From JBBTVP01 sp038063175 (GTDB lineage Bacteria > Patescibacteriota > Minisyncoccia > UBA6257 > 1-14-0-10-40-38), in assembly GCA_038063175.1 (NCBI GenBank), contig JBBTVP010000063.1, positions 1-12,548 on the forward strand: a DNA stretch of 12,548 bases, written 5' to 3'. Positions 1 to 6,788 of the stretch are shown one piece after another. A program made the translations under genes and the position numbers. Each line of letters opens with the position of its first letter. Positions within the stretch are counted from its first letter, which is position 1. Below the pieces are notes generated by a model that made no database searches, had not been told where the DNA came from, and was given only the letters and a program-made list of their open reading frames with translations.

Positions 1-650
1 TTCATGGGTTAGGTCTTTTGGTGGTGGATGATAATTCTCCCGATGGCACCGGAAAGGTAGCAGATGTGCTCGCGGAAAAGTACCCCTTGACCGTGCTCCA
101 TAGGAAAGAAAAACAAGGTCTTGGTACCGCCTACGCCGAAGCATTCCGATACATTCTCTACGAATTACATTTCCCTTCACTTCAGTATATTATCCACATG
201 GACGCAGATTTTTCACATGACCCCGGGGTAATCCCTAAGATGATTGAGGCACTTAAATCTTACGATGCGGTGATCGGTTCCCGATACGTGCGAGGAGGAA
301 TGATTGAGGAATGGAATTTTTTGCGTCGAATTTTAAGTCGTGGCGCGAATTGGTATGCACGCACCATCCTAGGGCTTTCTTATCGGGATGTAACAAGCGG
401 TTTCCGTGCCTACCGGGTTGAAACATTGCGCCGATTGGCGAATGTGTCTTTTAGCTCTATCGGATATGCATTTTTGGTTGAGGTGAGTTACGCGCTTCGT
501 AAGCTTGATTGTAAGGTTACTGAAATTCCAATTGTATTCATTGAGCGGAGGGAAGGGAATTCAAAAATGGCACTTGGTATCATAGCGGAAAGTTTTTTCA
601 ATGTTCTCCGGTTGAGATTTCATAATAGTGACATTGACGCTAACGTATAA
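1..650 (+). CDS. Polyprenol-phosphate mannosyltransferase (DPM1-like, GT2), 5' truncated
   Basis: Partial gene; the frame is open to the left edge (first whole codon at base 3) and reads HGLGLLVVDDNSPDGT, so the TTG at 18 is not the real start. Roughly 35-40 N-terminal residues, including the first beta strand of the GT-A fold, are missing compared with usual DPM1-type enzymes. Visible motifs are the nucleotide-binding VVDDNSPDGT, the metal-binding MDADFSHDP, GSRYVRGG, the DVTSGFRAYR segment and the C-terminal FIERREGNSKM. These are characteristic of dolichol/polyprenol-phosphate mannose synthases, which move mannose (or a similar hexose) from a nucleotide sugar to a lipid phosphate on the cytoplasmic face of the membrane. 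No C-terminal membrane segments follow, so this is the short, soluble catalytic type. The membrane glycosyltransferase starting 9 bases downstream is a natural user of the product. The family is secure; the exact sugar is not. Confidence 0.9.
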   Translation, partial: HGLGLLVVDDNSPDGTGKVADVLAEKYPLTVLHRKEKQGLGTAYAEAFRYILYELHFPSLQYIIHMDADFSHDPGVIPKMIEALKSYDAVIGSRYVRGGMIEEWNFLRRILSRGANWYARTILGLSYRDVTSGFRAYRVETLRRLANVSFSSIGYAFLVEVSYALRKLDCKVTEIPIVFIERREGNSKMALGIIAESFFNVLRLRFHNSDIDANV

Positions 651-659
651 AATATCGCT

Positions 660-2426
660 ATGAAAAGTAAACCTTGGGTATCAAAAAAGCATTGGATTGT
701 ACCAGGGATTCTTATAGGGATTATGCTCTTCGGGGCGGTGATACGCTTTTTTAATCTTGCGGGGCCGGACTTATTGAACGATGAGGCACTCTACGCCATG
801 CGTTCCGTTGAATATTTTGACTACATCGCATCAACAAATATCCAGACAACGCCGATTATCTGGTTTCCCGAGCACGTGTGGTGGCAGGGGCTTTCGTTCC
901 ACGACGCACCGCCGCTTGTTTTTGCGGTACAGTGGTTTTTCTTTAAAATCTTCGGAGAAACGGTATTCGCGTCACGGCTCCCATTCGTACTCGCAGGGCT
1001 TCTTGCGATTTACGGAACATTCCTGCTCGCACGCCTCATGACAGGGAACCGTGTGGCGATCCTTGCGGCGGGCATCATGGCAGCCATGAACTACCACGTG
1101 TGGATTTCGAGGATCGGATTCCTCGATGGATTCGTGATCGTTTCGGTAATTTTTTCTCTTTACTTTTTTCTCCGCGCAGAAAAAGATCCGCGCCTCTACC
1201 TTGCGTGGGGTACATTCGTCGGGTTAGGACTCCTTACGAAGTACACGTTTCTCTTCATGGGGCCTGTGTTTCTTTTAATGATCCTACTGTGGCGGCGAAA
1301 CGCGTTCCGAAATAGATGGTTTTGGACAGGCGTAGGAGTTTTTCTTGCGTTCATTTCTCCGGTAATCGTCTATAACGTGATGATGGTAGTAACGCGGGGG
1401 CATCCCGACGCCGCGCTTTCAACGATGATCGGTCTTCACCCAGATGATTTTCGAGGACTCACAAGGGGAGCGAGCTTCGGTTTGGGGCGGATCGGGGATG
1501 CCCTCCAGGGTCTTCGCTGGGGTATGGGGCCAGTGGTTCTCATTTCCCTCGCTGGCGCTTTTCTTTTCGGAATCATTGCGTGGATTCGGCACAAAAGCCG
1601 ATCTCAAAATCTTTTTATCATATTGCTTTCTCTTACATGGATTTTGCTCATGCTTGGAGTTACGGGCGGAGGGGATCGATACGGGGTTGTGGTATTACCG
1701 TTTGTCGTGATTGCTGTTGCTTGGGCTGGTATTGCACTGTTCGCCAAGTTACAAAAACAGTTGTTTAAGATTTCGTTTTTAGTCGTAAGTCTTTTGTTGT
1801 TCATATGGGAGGGAATATTCATGGTACAAAGTCAGCTTCTTTCAGTACCAATCATAAGTCATACGTTGTTAGTCATGGATTCGCGTCCTGAATGGCTCGG
1901 GTACAATGCGCTCGAGGCGCTCGTTGCCGATTTCTACCGTAGGCATCCAGATCCGTCGTACTACGTATTCGCACAAACCCCACAAATCCGTAACTACCAA
2001 ATTGACCTTATCCAAGCGATTCATGCGAAAGGCGAAGATCGTCCCCAACAGACGCATATGTTGGTGTTCGATGACCGCATGGATTGGTTCCCAACCGTGT
2101 GGATTTTTGAACGGAGGAGAACGTACGACGTCGCCATGATCCCTTCACTTACTAACCTTGTCACTGCAGTTGATGAGCGTTACATAGACAAGTTCATTGA
2201 GTATGGATTTCGGGAAGCAACGATTATTATCACAACCGAAAACACTCCCCATGAAACGAATGCAAACGCGGATCGGCTTGAGCGATTTGCGGCGATGCTC
2301 CGGAAGCAGTACCCGGTATCAGCGGAGATTAAAAATGCTGCAGGGGAAGTGGCATTTGAGATGTTCGTGGTGCCGTTAGGGCCGGAGCTAGATTCTTTCT
2401 CCGAAGCAGGTCGACCTTCCCCGTGA
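660..2426 (+). CDS. Multi-pass glycosyltransferase, GT39/ArnT-like (PMT superfamily)
   Basis: 588-residue integral membrane protein. The first helix spans about residues 13-32 and is followed by an extracytoplasmic loop with the acidic pair NDEALY (D41, E42), as expected for the catalytic loop of PMT/ArnT-type transferases. Next come HDAPPL (81-86) and a SRLPF segment typical of the family. About ten further hydrophobic stretches run to about residue 395, and a soluble C-terminal part of about 190 residues follows. Such enzymes transfer a sugar from polyprenyl phosphate to protein, lipid or another glycan on the outer face of the membrane. The gene starts 9 bases after the DPM1-like gene with no clear Shine-Dalgarno, so co-transcription is likely. 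It could be a protein O-mannosyltransferase or a cell-envelope glycan enzyme; acceptor and donor cannot be read from the sequence. The alternative-frame ORFs inside it are shadows. Confidence 0.85.
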   Translation: MKSKPWVSKKHWIVPGILIGIMLFGAVIRFFNLAGPDLLNDEALYAMRSVEYFDYIASTNIQTTPIIWFPEHVWWQGLSFHDAPPLVFAVQWFFFKIFGETVFASRLPFVLAGLLAIYGTFLLARLMTGNRVAILAAGIMAAMNYHVWISRIGFLDGFVIVSVIFSLYFFLRAEKDPRLYLAWGTFVGLGLLTKYTFLFMGPVFLLMILLWRRNAFRNRWFWTGVGVFLAFISPVIVYNVMMVVTRGHPDAALSTMIGLHPDDFRGLTRGASFGLGRIGDALQGLRWGMGPVVLISLAGAFLFGIIAWIRHKSRSQNLFIILLSLTWILLMLGVTGGGDRYGVVVLPFVVIAVAWAGIALFAKLQKQLFKISFLVVSLLLFIWEGIFMVQSQLLSVPIISHTLLVMDSRPEWLGYNALEALVADFYRRHPDPSYYVFAQTPQIRNYQIDLIQAIHAKGEDRPQQTHMLVFDDRMDWFPTVWIFERRRTYDVAMIPSLTNLVTAVDERYIDKFIEYGFREATIIITTENTPHETNANADRLERFAAMLRKQYPVSAEIKNAAGEVAFEMFVVPLGPELDSFSEAGRPSP

Positions 2427-2455
2427 TTGCGTTTCAAAAATAATTTCGTTAAAAT
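2427..2455 (+). promoter_or_regulatory. Possible sigma-70-type promoter with overlapping hairpin
   Basis: TTGCGT at 2427-2432 and TAAAAT at 2450-2455 are 17 bases apart, directly after the stop of the membrane glycosyltransferase. A perfect 7-bp inverted repeat (TTCGTTA, loop AAA, TAACGAA; 2445-2461) covers the -10 element. If this promoter is real, transcription would begin only a few bases before the ATG at 2467, giving an almost leaderless message. The -35 match is poor, so this is a weak call. Confidence 0.3.
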
Positions 2456-2466
2456 AACGAAGACGG

Positions 2467-2637
2467 ATGTTTATTGCAGACTGGGTGCTATTCGTAATCG
2501 GACTCGCCTTTTTATTCATCATCCTTTGGGTGGTGCGGCTTTATCGTCACCTCCACCGCATGCGACGCATCATACGTCGGCTCGAAGCGATTGAGGATAA
2601 GGAACTACATTACGACAAGGCAGGGGATTCGGAATAG
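2467..2637 (+). CDS. Small single-pass membrane protein, function unknown
   Basis: 56 residues, ATG at 2467 to TAG at 2635-2637. Residues about 3-23 form one strongly hydrophobic helix (FIADWVLFVIGLAFLFIILW). A basic, juxtamembrane stretch follows (about 24-39: RLYRHLHRMRRIIRRLE), then an acidic tail. By the positive-inside rule the N-terminus would be outside and the basic tail in the cytoplasm. It is too short for default ORF cut-offs. Support comes from the membrane/basic/charged layout, the promoter-like sequence upstream and a terminator 13 bases after the stop, which together look like a complete one-gene unit. There is no homology I recognise. Many small Patescibacteria membrane proteins look like this; it could assist the upstream glycosyltransferases, but nothing shows that. 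Confidence 0.6.
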   Translation: MFIADWVLFVIGLAFLFIILWVVRLYRHLHRMRRIIRRLEAIEDKELHYDKAGDSE

Positions 2638-2649
2638 TGATACTGAACT

Positions 2650-2667
2650 ACCGCGAAAGCGGTTTTT
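2650..2667 (+). terminator. Intrinsic terminator with GAAA tetraloop
   Basis: CCGC, loop GAAA, GCGG at 2651-2662, extendable by an A-T pair (2650/2663), and followed by TTTTT at 2663-2667. A GNRA loop on a short GC stem plus a T tract directly after a gene fits a rho-independent terminator. It lies 13 bases after the small membrane protein gene. Confidence 0.7.
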
Positions 2668-2691
2668 ATTTCCTCGCTTGGCGAGGAAATA
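2667..2691 (+). other. Strong hairpin directly behind the terminator
   Basis: TATTTCCTCGC (2667-2677) and GCGAGGAAATA (2681-2691) form a perfect 11-bp stem with a TTG loop. It begins at the last T of the preceding T tract. It has no T tract of its own on the + strand, so it is more likely a back-up structure, a 3'-end protector or a piece of repeat than an independent terminator. Confidence 0.65.
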
Positions 2692-2854
2692 GTCCTTTCG
2701 AAGCCCTGGGGGGCGAAGAAGGGTACACGCTGCGATCGATATTTTCACGAGAATGTGTCACTATATCGGTAAGAAAAAAGGTCGGTATATTGCCAATGGG
2801 CTGCGTTCGTATTCGTTGTCATTGTCTATTTGTCCATTGGTTATTATTTATCTA
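2692..2854. other. Intergenic stretch between hairpins and CutA-like gene
   Basis: 163 bases without a supported gene. Two + strand frames are open here, but one reads through the hairpins and the other is only an N-terminal run-on of the CutA-like frame; both have unconvincing composition. A 7-bp inverted repeat, CCAATGG (2793-2799) and CCATTGG (2834-2840), flanks an AT-rich stretch just before the CutA-like start and could be an operator, although chance is possible. Confidence 0.4.
2822..2850 (+). promoter_or_regulatory. Possible promoter for the CutA-like gene and paralogue array
   Basis: TTGTCT at 2822-2827 and TATTTA at 2845-2850 are 17 bases apart; TATTAT at 2842-2847 is an alternative -10. 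A nearly leaderless transcript starting at the ATG at 2855 is implied, consistent with the absence of a Shine-Dalgarno. The call rests on position (behind a terminator, ahead of a same-strand gene run) and weak hexamer matches only. Confidence 0.25.
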
Positions 2855-3160
2855 ATGGTACTCATTTACACCACGTGTAAGGACACGAAAGATGCGGTGC
2901 GGCTCGGGAACGAAATTATGAATCGGCATCTTGCTTCCGCAGTAAATCTTTGGCCGATCCAAATGATTATGAGGGTTGGTACTGAGGTGAAAAACGAACT
3001 CGGTGCGGGGATGCTGATTAAAACCATGGAACCGAAGATCGCGGAAATCGAAGAACTCATAGAATCCCAAGTTGGTATTATGCCCTACATTGGGGCAATC
3101 GATATCCGACGTTTCAATCGTGCATATCGCGAATGGATGGCAACGGTGATTAAAGAGTAA
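2855..3160 (+). CDS. Divergent CutA-like (divalent cation tolerance) protein
   Basis: 101 residues from the ATG at 2855. The opening VLIYTTCKD, then LASAVNLWPI, GAGMLIKT and a C-terminal RAYREWM follow the order of CutA1 landmarks (TxxD near the start, LAACVNxxPI, a VxLIIKT strand, a YxxW end). CutA proteins are small ferredoxin-like trimers linked to divalent metal tolerance; their biochemical role is not settled. This copy is divergent: the usual YWWEGK segment is replaced by MIMRVGTE, and the HPYEVPE motif by GIMPYIGAI, so metal binding may differ. A longer reading from the ATG at 2753 adds 34 residues unlike any CutA, so the shorter start was chosen. The next gene starts 9 bases after the stop, making it the first gene of the apparent array operon. 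Confidence 0.7.
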   Translation: MVLIYTTCKDTKDAVRLGNEIMNRHLASAVNLWPIQMIMRVGTEVKNELGAGMLIKTMEPKIAEIEELIESQVGIMPYIGAIDIRRFNRAYREWMATVIKE

Positions 3161-3169
3161 GACTAACCT

Positions 3170-4936
3170 ATGGCGAGTGAAACCAGACAGTGCCAAAACT
3201 GCCGTAATTCTTTTGCTATCGAACCCGACGATTTTTCGTTTTATGAAAAAATCGGAGTACCTCCACCGACGTTTTGTCCGGAATGTAGGATGCAGCGGAA
3301 ATTCGCGTTTCGAAATGAACGCACACTTTACCGCGATGCCTGCGATCTTTGCAAAAAGCAGATAATTTCAATGTACTCTCCGGACAAACCATTTACGGTG
3401 TACTGCCGGGAATGTTGGTACGGGGACGGATGGGATCCCCTCAAATTTGGGAGAGAATACGATTGGAATCGTCCATTCTTTCTTCAATTCCGTGAGATGC
3501 AGGAACGTGTGCCCCGCATCGCACTTTTTTCCATTCGGAGCGAGATTGGTATTGATTACGCGAATTTTATCATCGGGTGCAGAAATGTATACCTCTCCTA
3601 TTCGATTGTAAATAGCGAAAGCGTGTACTACTCCCGTTCGATTGATTGGAGCAAAGAATCCTTCGATTCCTTGAATTGCCGCGAACTTGAGATGTGCTAC
3701 GGAAATGTAGATGGGGCACGTAACTACAAATCTCATCACCTCGTGCGCTCGCGAGATTGCATTGAGTCAAGATTCTTATTCGATTGCGTAAACTGCCAGA
3801 ACTGTTTCATGAGCACGAATCTTCGCAACCGGCAGTTCGTCTTTCGCGACAAACAATATTCAAAAGAAGAATATCAGCGCAAAATTAGAGAGATAAATTT
3901 CGGTAGTAATAGGGTGTTAAATGAAATCAGGAAAGAATGTTTTGAATTAATGAGTAGAGCGCTTCATAAATATGCGAATATCGTAAAAACCACGAACTCC
4001 ACAGGAAACAATATCGAGAACTGTAAGAATGTGAGGCAGTGTTTCGATGCGTACGACGCTGAAGATATCAAGTATTCCAATCGTGTCACCAAAGGATCGA
4101 AAGATGTGTATGACAATATCGGGGTAGCAAGCGAGTTGCTCTATGAAGGAATTGCCGGAGGGTTTGGTAGCTACGGGAATAATTTTTTTTCGTTTCTTGA
4201 GGCATCTCAAAATATTCAGTATTCAGATTGGTGCCAAAACTCCGCATCACTTTTCGGGTGCATCTCGTTGAGAAAAAAACAGTATTGCATTCTCAACAAG
4301 CAATACGCGAAGGAAGAGTACGAACCTTTCGTTTCGAAGATTATTGAGCATATGAATACGATGCCTTACATCTCAAAAGTGACAAACGACAAGGGACAAA
4401 TAACAAGGGGAACCTCATACAAATACGGTGAATTTTTTCCTACTGAGTTTTCTCCGTTTGCCTACAACGAATCATTAGCGAATGAATATTTCCCTTTAAC
4501 AAAAGAGGAAGTGGAACATGAGGGATATGTGTGGCGGGACCCCGATCCATACCCACACCAGGCGACGCTACAGGTAAATGCAATACCGGATCACATTCGC
4601 GAAGTCTCGAACTCGATTCTGAACGAAATCATCGCATGCGGCTCATGCAAACGGAGCTACCGGATTATCAAATCGGAACTTGAATTCCTCCGTCGAGAGA
4701 ATCTTGCAATTCCGCGAATATGCCAGGATTGCAGATATGAGGAACGTTTCAATCGTCGAAACCCTTTGAAGCTTTGGCACCGGCAGTGCCTTTGCGATTA
4801 CTCGATATATCCGAACACCGCGAAACACTCACATCATCCCGAAGGGCGTTGTCCGAATGAATTCGAGACATCGTATGCTCTCGAAAGGCCAGAAGTAGTG
4901 TATTGTGAGCAGTGCTACCAAGCTGAAGTCGTATAA
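3170..4936 (+). CDS. P1: zinc-ribbon / cysteine-repeat protein, CPR family
   Basis: 588 residues, function unknown, no signal peptide or membrane helix. The N-terminal module has eight cysteines, C8/C11, C36/C39, C58/C61 and C79/C82, around IEPDDFSFYEK and PPPTFCPEC, resembling 'probable zinc-ribbon' domains. The middle (about 125-395) is cysteine- and aromatic-rich with short solenoid-like repeats. It has two related halves, each closing with a conserved segment: CQNCFMSTNLRNRQFVF then YSKEEY, and FGCISLRKKQYCILN then YAKEEY. YGEFFPTEFSPFAYNES links to the C-terminal module with C490/C493, C518/C521 and C579/C582. Its second ribbon carries an extra insert with C540, C542, H553, H555, H556 and C561. 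I count about 30 cysteines. The gene starts 9 bases after the CutA-like gene. Automated labels such as CaiB/BaiF are not supported: there is no CoA-transferase sequence. Confidence 0.85.
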   Translation: MASETRQCQNCRNSFAIEPDDFSFYEKIGVPPPTFCPECRMQRKFAFRNERTLYRDACDLCKKQIISMYSPDKPFTVYCRECWYGDGWDPLKFGREYDWNRPFFLQFREMQERVPRIALFSIRSEIGIDYANFIIGCRNVYLSYSIVNSESVYYSRSIDWSKESFDSLNCRELEMCYGNVDGARNYKSHHLVRSRDCIESRFLFDCVNCQNCFMSTNLRNRQFVFRDKQYSKEEYQRKIREINFGSNRVLNEIRKECFELMSRALHKYANIVKTTNSTGNNIENCKNVRQCFDAYDAEDIKYSNRVTKGSKDVYDNIGVASELLYEGIAGGFGSYGNNFFSFLEASQNIQYSDWCQNSASLFGCISLRKKQYCILNKQYAKEEYEPFVSKIIEHMNTMPYISKVTNDKGQITRGTSYKYGEFFPTEFSPFAYNESLANEYFPLTKEEVEHEGYVWRDPDPYPHQATLQVNAIPDHIREVSNSILNEIIACGSCKRSYRIIKSELEFLRRENLAIPRICQDCRYEERFNRRNPLKLWHRQCLCDYSIYPNTAKHSHHPEGRCPNEFETSYALERPEVVYCEQCYQAEVV

Positions 4937-4947
4937 TGCCATTCCAA

Positions 4948-4969
4948 TATTCTCAAGAACATGAGAATA
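4948..4969 (+). other. Intercistronic hairpin after P1
   Basis: TATTCTCA (4948-4955) and TGAGAATA (4962-4969) form a perfect 8-bp stem with a 6-base loop, beginning 12 bases after the P1 stop and ending 6 bases before the mini-ORF ATG. The stem is AT-rich without a T tract, so it is unlikely to terminate well. It may protect the upstream message end or modulate translation of the mini-ORF. Confidence 0.5.
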
Positions 4970-4974
4970 AGAAA

Positions 4975-5049
4975 ATGAATTCAGAAACTAGAGTTTGCCA
5001 AAACTGTCCGGCAAAGCCGGATCCGGCCCTGCCGGATAAAACACGATGA
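4975..5049 (+). pseudogene. 24-codon mini-ORF: 5' stub of a sixth paralogue
   Basis: ATG at 4975 reads MNSETRVCQNC, matching the first eleven residues of the neighbours (P3: MNSETRNCKNC; P2: MNNESRICQNC), including the first CxxC at positions 8 and 11. The frame then leaves the family completely and reads PAKPDPALPDKTR through a GC-rich double hairpin, ending at TGA 5047-5049. That stop overlaps the P2 ATG (5046-5048) by four bases, the same ATGA junction used elsewhere in the array. The simplest reading is a sixth copy that was deleted or interrupted just after codon 11, leaving its start. Because the frame stays open to a coupled junction it may still be translated and feed ribosomes to P2, in effect a leader peptide. 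Calling it a pseudogene is inference; the N-terminal match is directly visible. Confidence 0.6.
5007..5036. repeat. GC-rich tandem hairpin / double palindrome
   Basis: Two perfect 6-bp hairpins lie back to back: TCCGGC AAA GCCGGA (5007-5021) and TCCGGC CCT GCCGGA (5022-5036). The join is a 12-bp perfect palindrome, GCCGGATCCGGC (5016-5027), and the outer arms are also complementary, so one long cruciform is an alternative fold. It is followed by TAAAA. The layout resembles REP-type or mobile palindromic units. It sits exactly where the paralogue stub loses homology. Only one copy is present in this window. Confidence 0.7.
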
Positions 5050-6788
5050 ATAACGAATCAAGAATCTGTCAGAATTGCAAAACCCAGTTCGTAATCGAAC
5101 CCGACGATTTTTCGTTCTACGAAAAGATGCAGGTGCCGGCGCCGACGTTTTGCCCGTCATGTCGTTCGCAGAGACGGTCGGCAATTCGGAATGAATCATC
5201 TCTCTATAAAAGACCGTGCGACTCTTGTAAGGAGAACATCATTTCAATGTACCATGCCGACGCTCCATTTCCCGTTTACTGTCAGAAATGCTGGTGGGGT
5301 GATGGGTGGGATGCGATAAAATATGGCAGAGAGTACGATTTTAATCGCTCATTTTTTGAACAATTCCGAGATCTCCAACGTGTTGTTCCAGCAATTGCAC
5401 TCGTAAATAATCCGGCCCAGAATGTTCGCAGCGAATACAGCAACTATGTTTTACAAAATAAAGATTGTTACTTACTTTTTGGTAGTCATTACAATGAAAA
5501 CTGCGCATATTGTTGGTATGGCGTGCGTGATAAGGAATGCCTTGATGTTCTCGAAGTTACCGAAAGCGAGTTAGTGTACGAGGGAAATTTTGTGGGCGCA
5601 TCATATAACTGTGCATTTGTTGAATACGTGTTTGATAGTCGGGATTGCTTCTTCAGTTACGATTTACGTGGTTGTAACAACTGCTTTTTAAGTTATAACT
5701 TACGTAGTAAAAACTACTGTATTCTGAATGAAGAGTACTCAAAAGAAGAATATTTCAAGAAGATTGCCGAGTTTAACATCGGCAGCTTTGCATCGCTTGG
5801 ATTATTAAAGAAAAAGTTTAGCGAGTTAAAAAAACAAGCATTGCGGCGCTCTTCATATCAAAAAAACTCTGTAGGTTGTATTGGGGATGATATGAGGGAA
5901 TCGAAAAATATCCGGCATGGATTCCGAGTCGAACTTTCCGAGGACTGCGCCTATTGCTATCCGAAGATAACGGCGGCATATAACTCGATGGATATCAGTA
6001 AAATAGGATATGACCGGTCGGAATTTTGTTACGAGGTAATCAGTTGCACCGCTCTTAATAATAGTAAATTTGGGCAGGCATTTTGGCAGTCACATGACTT
6101 AGAATACGGGCACTATAACTTTTCATGTGGCAATCTCTTTGGCTGTATCTCCATGAAGCATAAGGAATATTGCATACTAAATAGACAGTACAGCAAAGCA
6201 GAATATTTCACTTTGCTTAGTAAAATTACGGAACAAATGAAGTCTTTTCCATATATAGATAAAAAAGGACGCGTCTATCACTACGGTGAATTTTTCCCAA
6301 TTGAACTGTCGCCGTTTGGTTACAACGAAAGTACCGCCCCGGATGCATACCCGCTTTCGAAAGACGAAGCGGTTGCAAATGGATATCCATGGAGAGATCC
6401 TGACGTTAGAGAATTTCAAAAACAGACATATTCCATTCCGGATAACATCAAAGACGTAAAAGATGATATTTTGGAAGTCGTCCTTAGTTGTGGAGAATGT
6501 AAAAAGAATTATCGGATAGCGAATATGGAGCTTCAGTTTTATCGACGCGTAAAGCTTCCTATTCCTCGGCTTTGCTTTAAATGTCGGCATTTCCAAAGAA
6601 TGAACCATAGGAATCCCCTTAAGCTTTGGCACCGGCAGTGCGTTTGTGACTACACGGTGCGCAAAAATTCGACGAAACACCCGCATCATCCCGAGGGACG
6701 TTGTGCGAATGAATTCGAGACATCATATGCATCTGAAAGACCGGAGGTAGTGTATTGCGAGACCTGCTACCAAGCAGAAGTCGTATGA
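5046..6788 (+). CDS. P2: zinc-ribbon / cysteine-repeat protein, CPR family
   Basis: 580 residues, about 34 cysteines by my count. N-terminal module: C8/C11, C36/C39, C58/C61, C79/C82, same spacing as P1. Half A of the middle (about 120-242) has repeats such as NKDCYLLF, NENCAYC, SRDCFFSYDL and RGCNNCFLSYNL, then NYCILN and YSKEEYFKKI. Half B (about 278-392) has EDCAYCYP, SEFCYEV, FSCGNLFGCIS, then EYCILN and YSKAEY. These halves align with each other and suggest a duplicated beta-solenoid-like unit. YGEFFPIELSPFGYNES leads to the C-terminal module starting at C482/C485, with C510/C513, the CVCDY...HPHHPEGRC insert and a final CETC. The start at 5046 overlaps the mini-ORF stop by ATGA and has no Shine-Dalgarno. 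Its first 23 bases are identical to those of P5. Function unknown; metal binding is very likely. Confidence 0.85.
   Translation: MNNESRICQNCKTQFVIEPDDFSFYEKMQVPAPTFCPSCRSQRRSAIRNESSLYKRPCDSCKENIISMYHADAPFPVYCQKCWWGDGWDAIKYGREYDFNRSFFEQFRDLQRVVPAIALVNNPAQNVRSEYSNYVLQNKDCYLLFGSHYNENCAYCWYGVRDKECLDVLEVTESELVYEGNFVGASYNCAFVEYVFDSRDCFFSYDLRGCNNCFLSYNLRSKNYCILNEEYSKEEYFKKIAEFNIGSFASLGLLKKKFSELKKQALRRSSYQKNSVGCIGDDMRESKNIRHGFRVELSEDCAYCYPKITAAYNSMDISKIGYDRSEFCYEVISCTALNNSKFGQAFWQSHDLEYGHYNFSCGNLFGCISMKHKEYCILNRQYSKAEYFTLLSKITEQMKSFPYIDKKGRVYHYGEFFPIELSPFGYNESTAPDAYPLSKDEAVANGYPWRDPDVREFQKQTYSIPDNIKDVKDDILEVVLSCGECKKNYRIANMELQFYRRVKLPIPRLCFKCRHFQRMNHRNPLKLWHRQCVCDYTVRKNSTKHPHHPEGRCANEFETSYASERPEVVYCETCYQAEVV

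Noticed and set aside
1419..2437. Minus-strand and alternative-frame ORFs inside the glycosyltransferase gene
   Set aside because: They overlap a well-supported membrane protein, have no recognisable domains and no spacing or start signals; they are frame shadows. The same applies to the minus-strand ORFs across P1-P5.
2753..2854. Longer start for the CutA-like gene
   Set aside because: The extra 34 residues do not resemble CutA, whose family starts within a few residues of the YTTCKD-type motif; the region looks intergenic and AT-rich before 2855.
2637..2855. 72-residue ORF after the small membrane protein
   Set aside because: It reads straight through the terminator and the 11-bp hairpin, which explain the sequence better than coding does.
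5007..5036. CRISPR repeat or terminator for the double hairpin
   Set aside because: There are no spacers and only two abutting units, and the following TAAAACACG is not a T tract. A palindromic repeat element fits better.
6755..6784. Upstream start of P3 (and likewise 8434 for P4, 10170 for the 97-aa gene)
   Set aside because: These extensions lie within the preceding gene, encode non-family residues, and the ATGA overlaps give consistent starts that match the family N-terminus.
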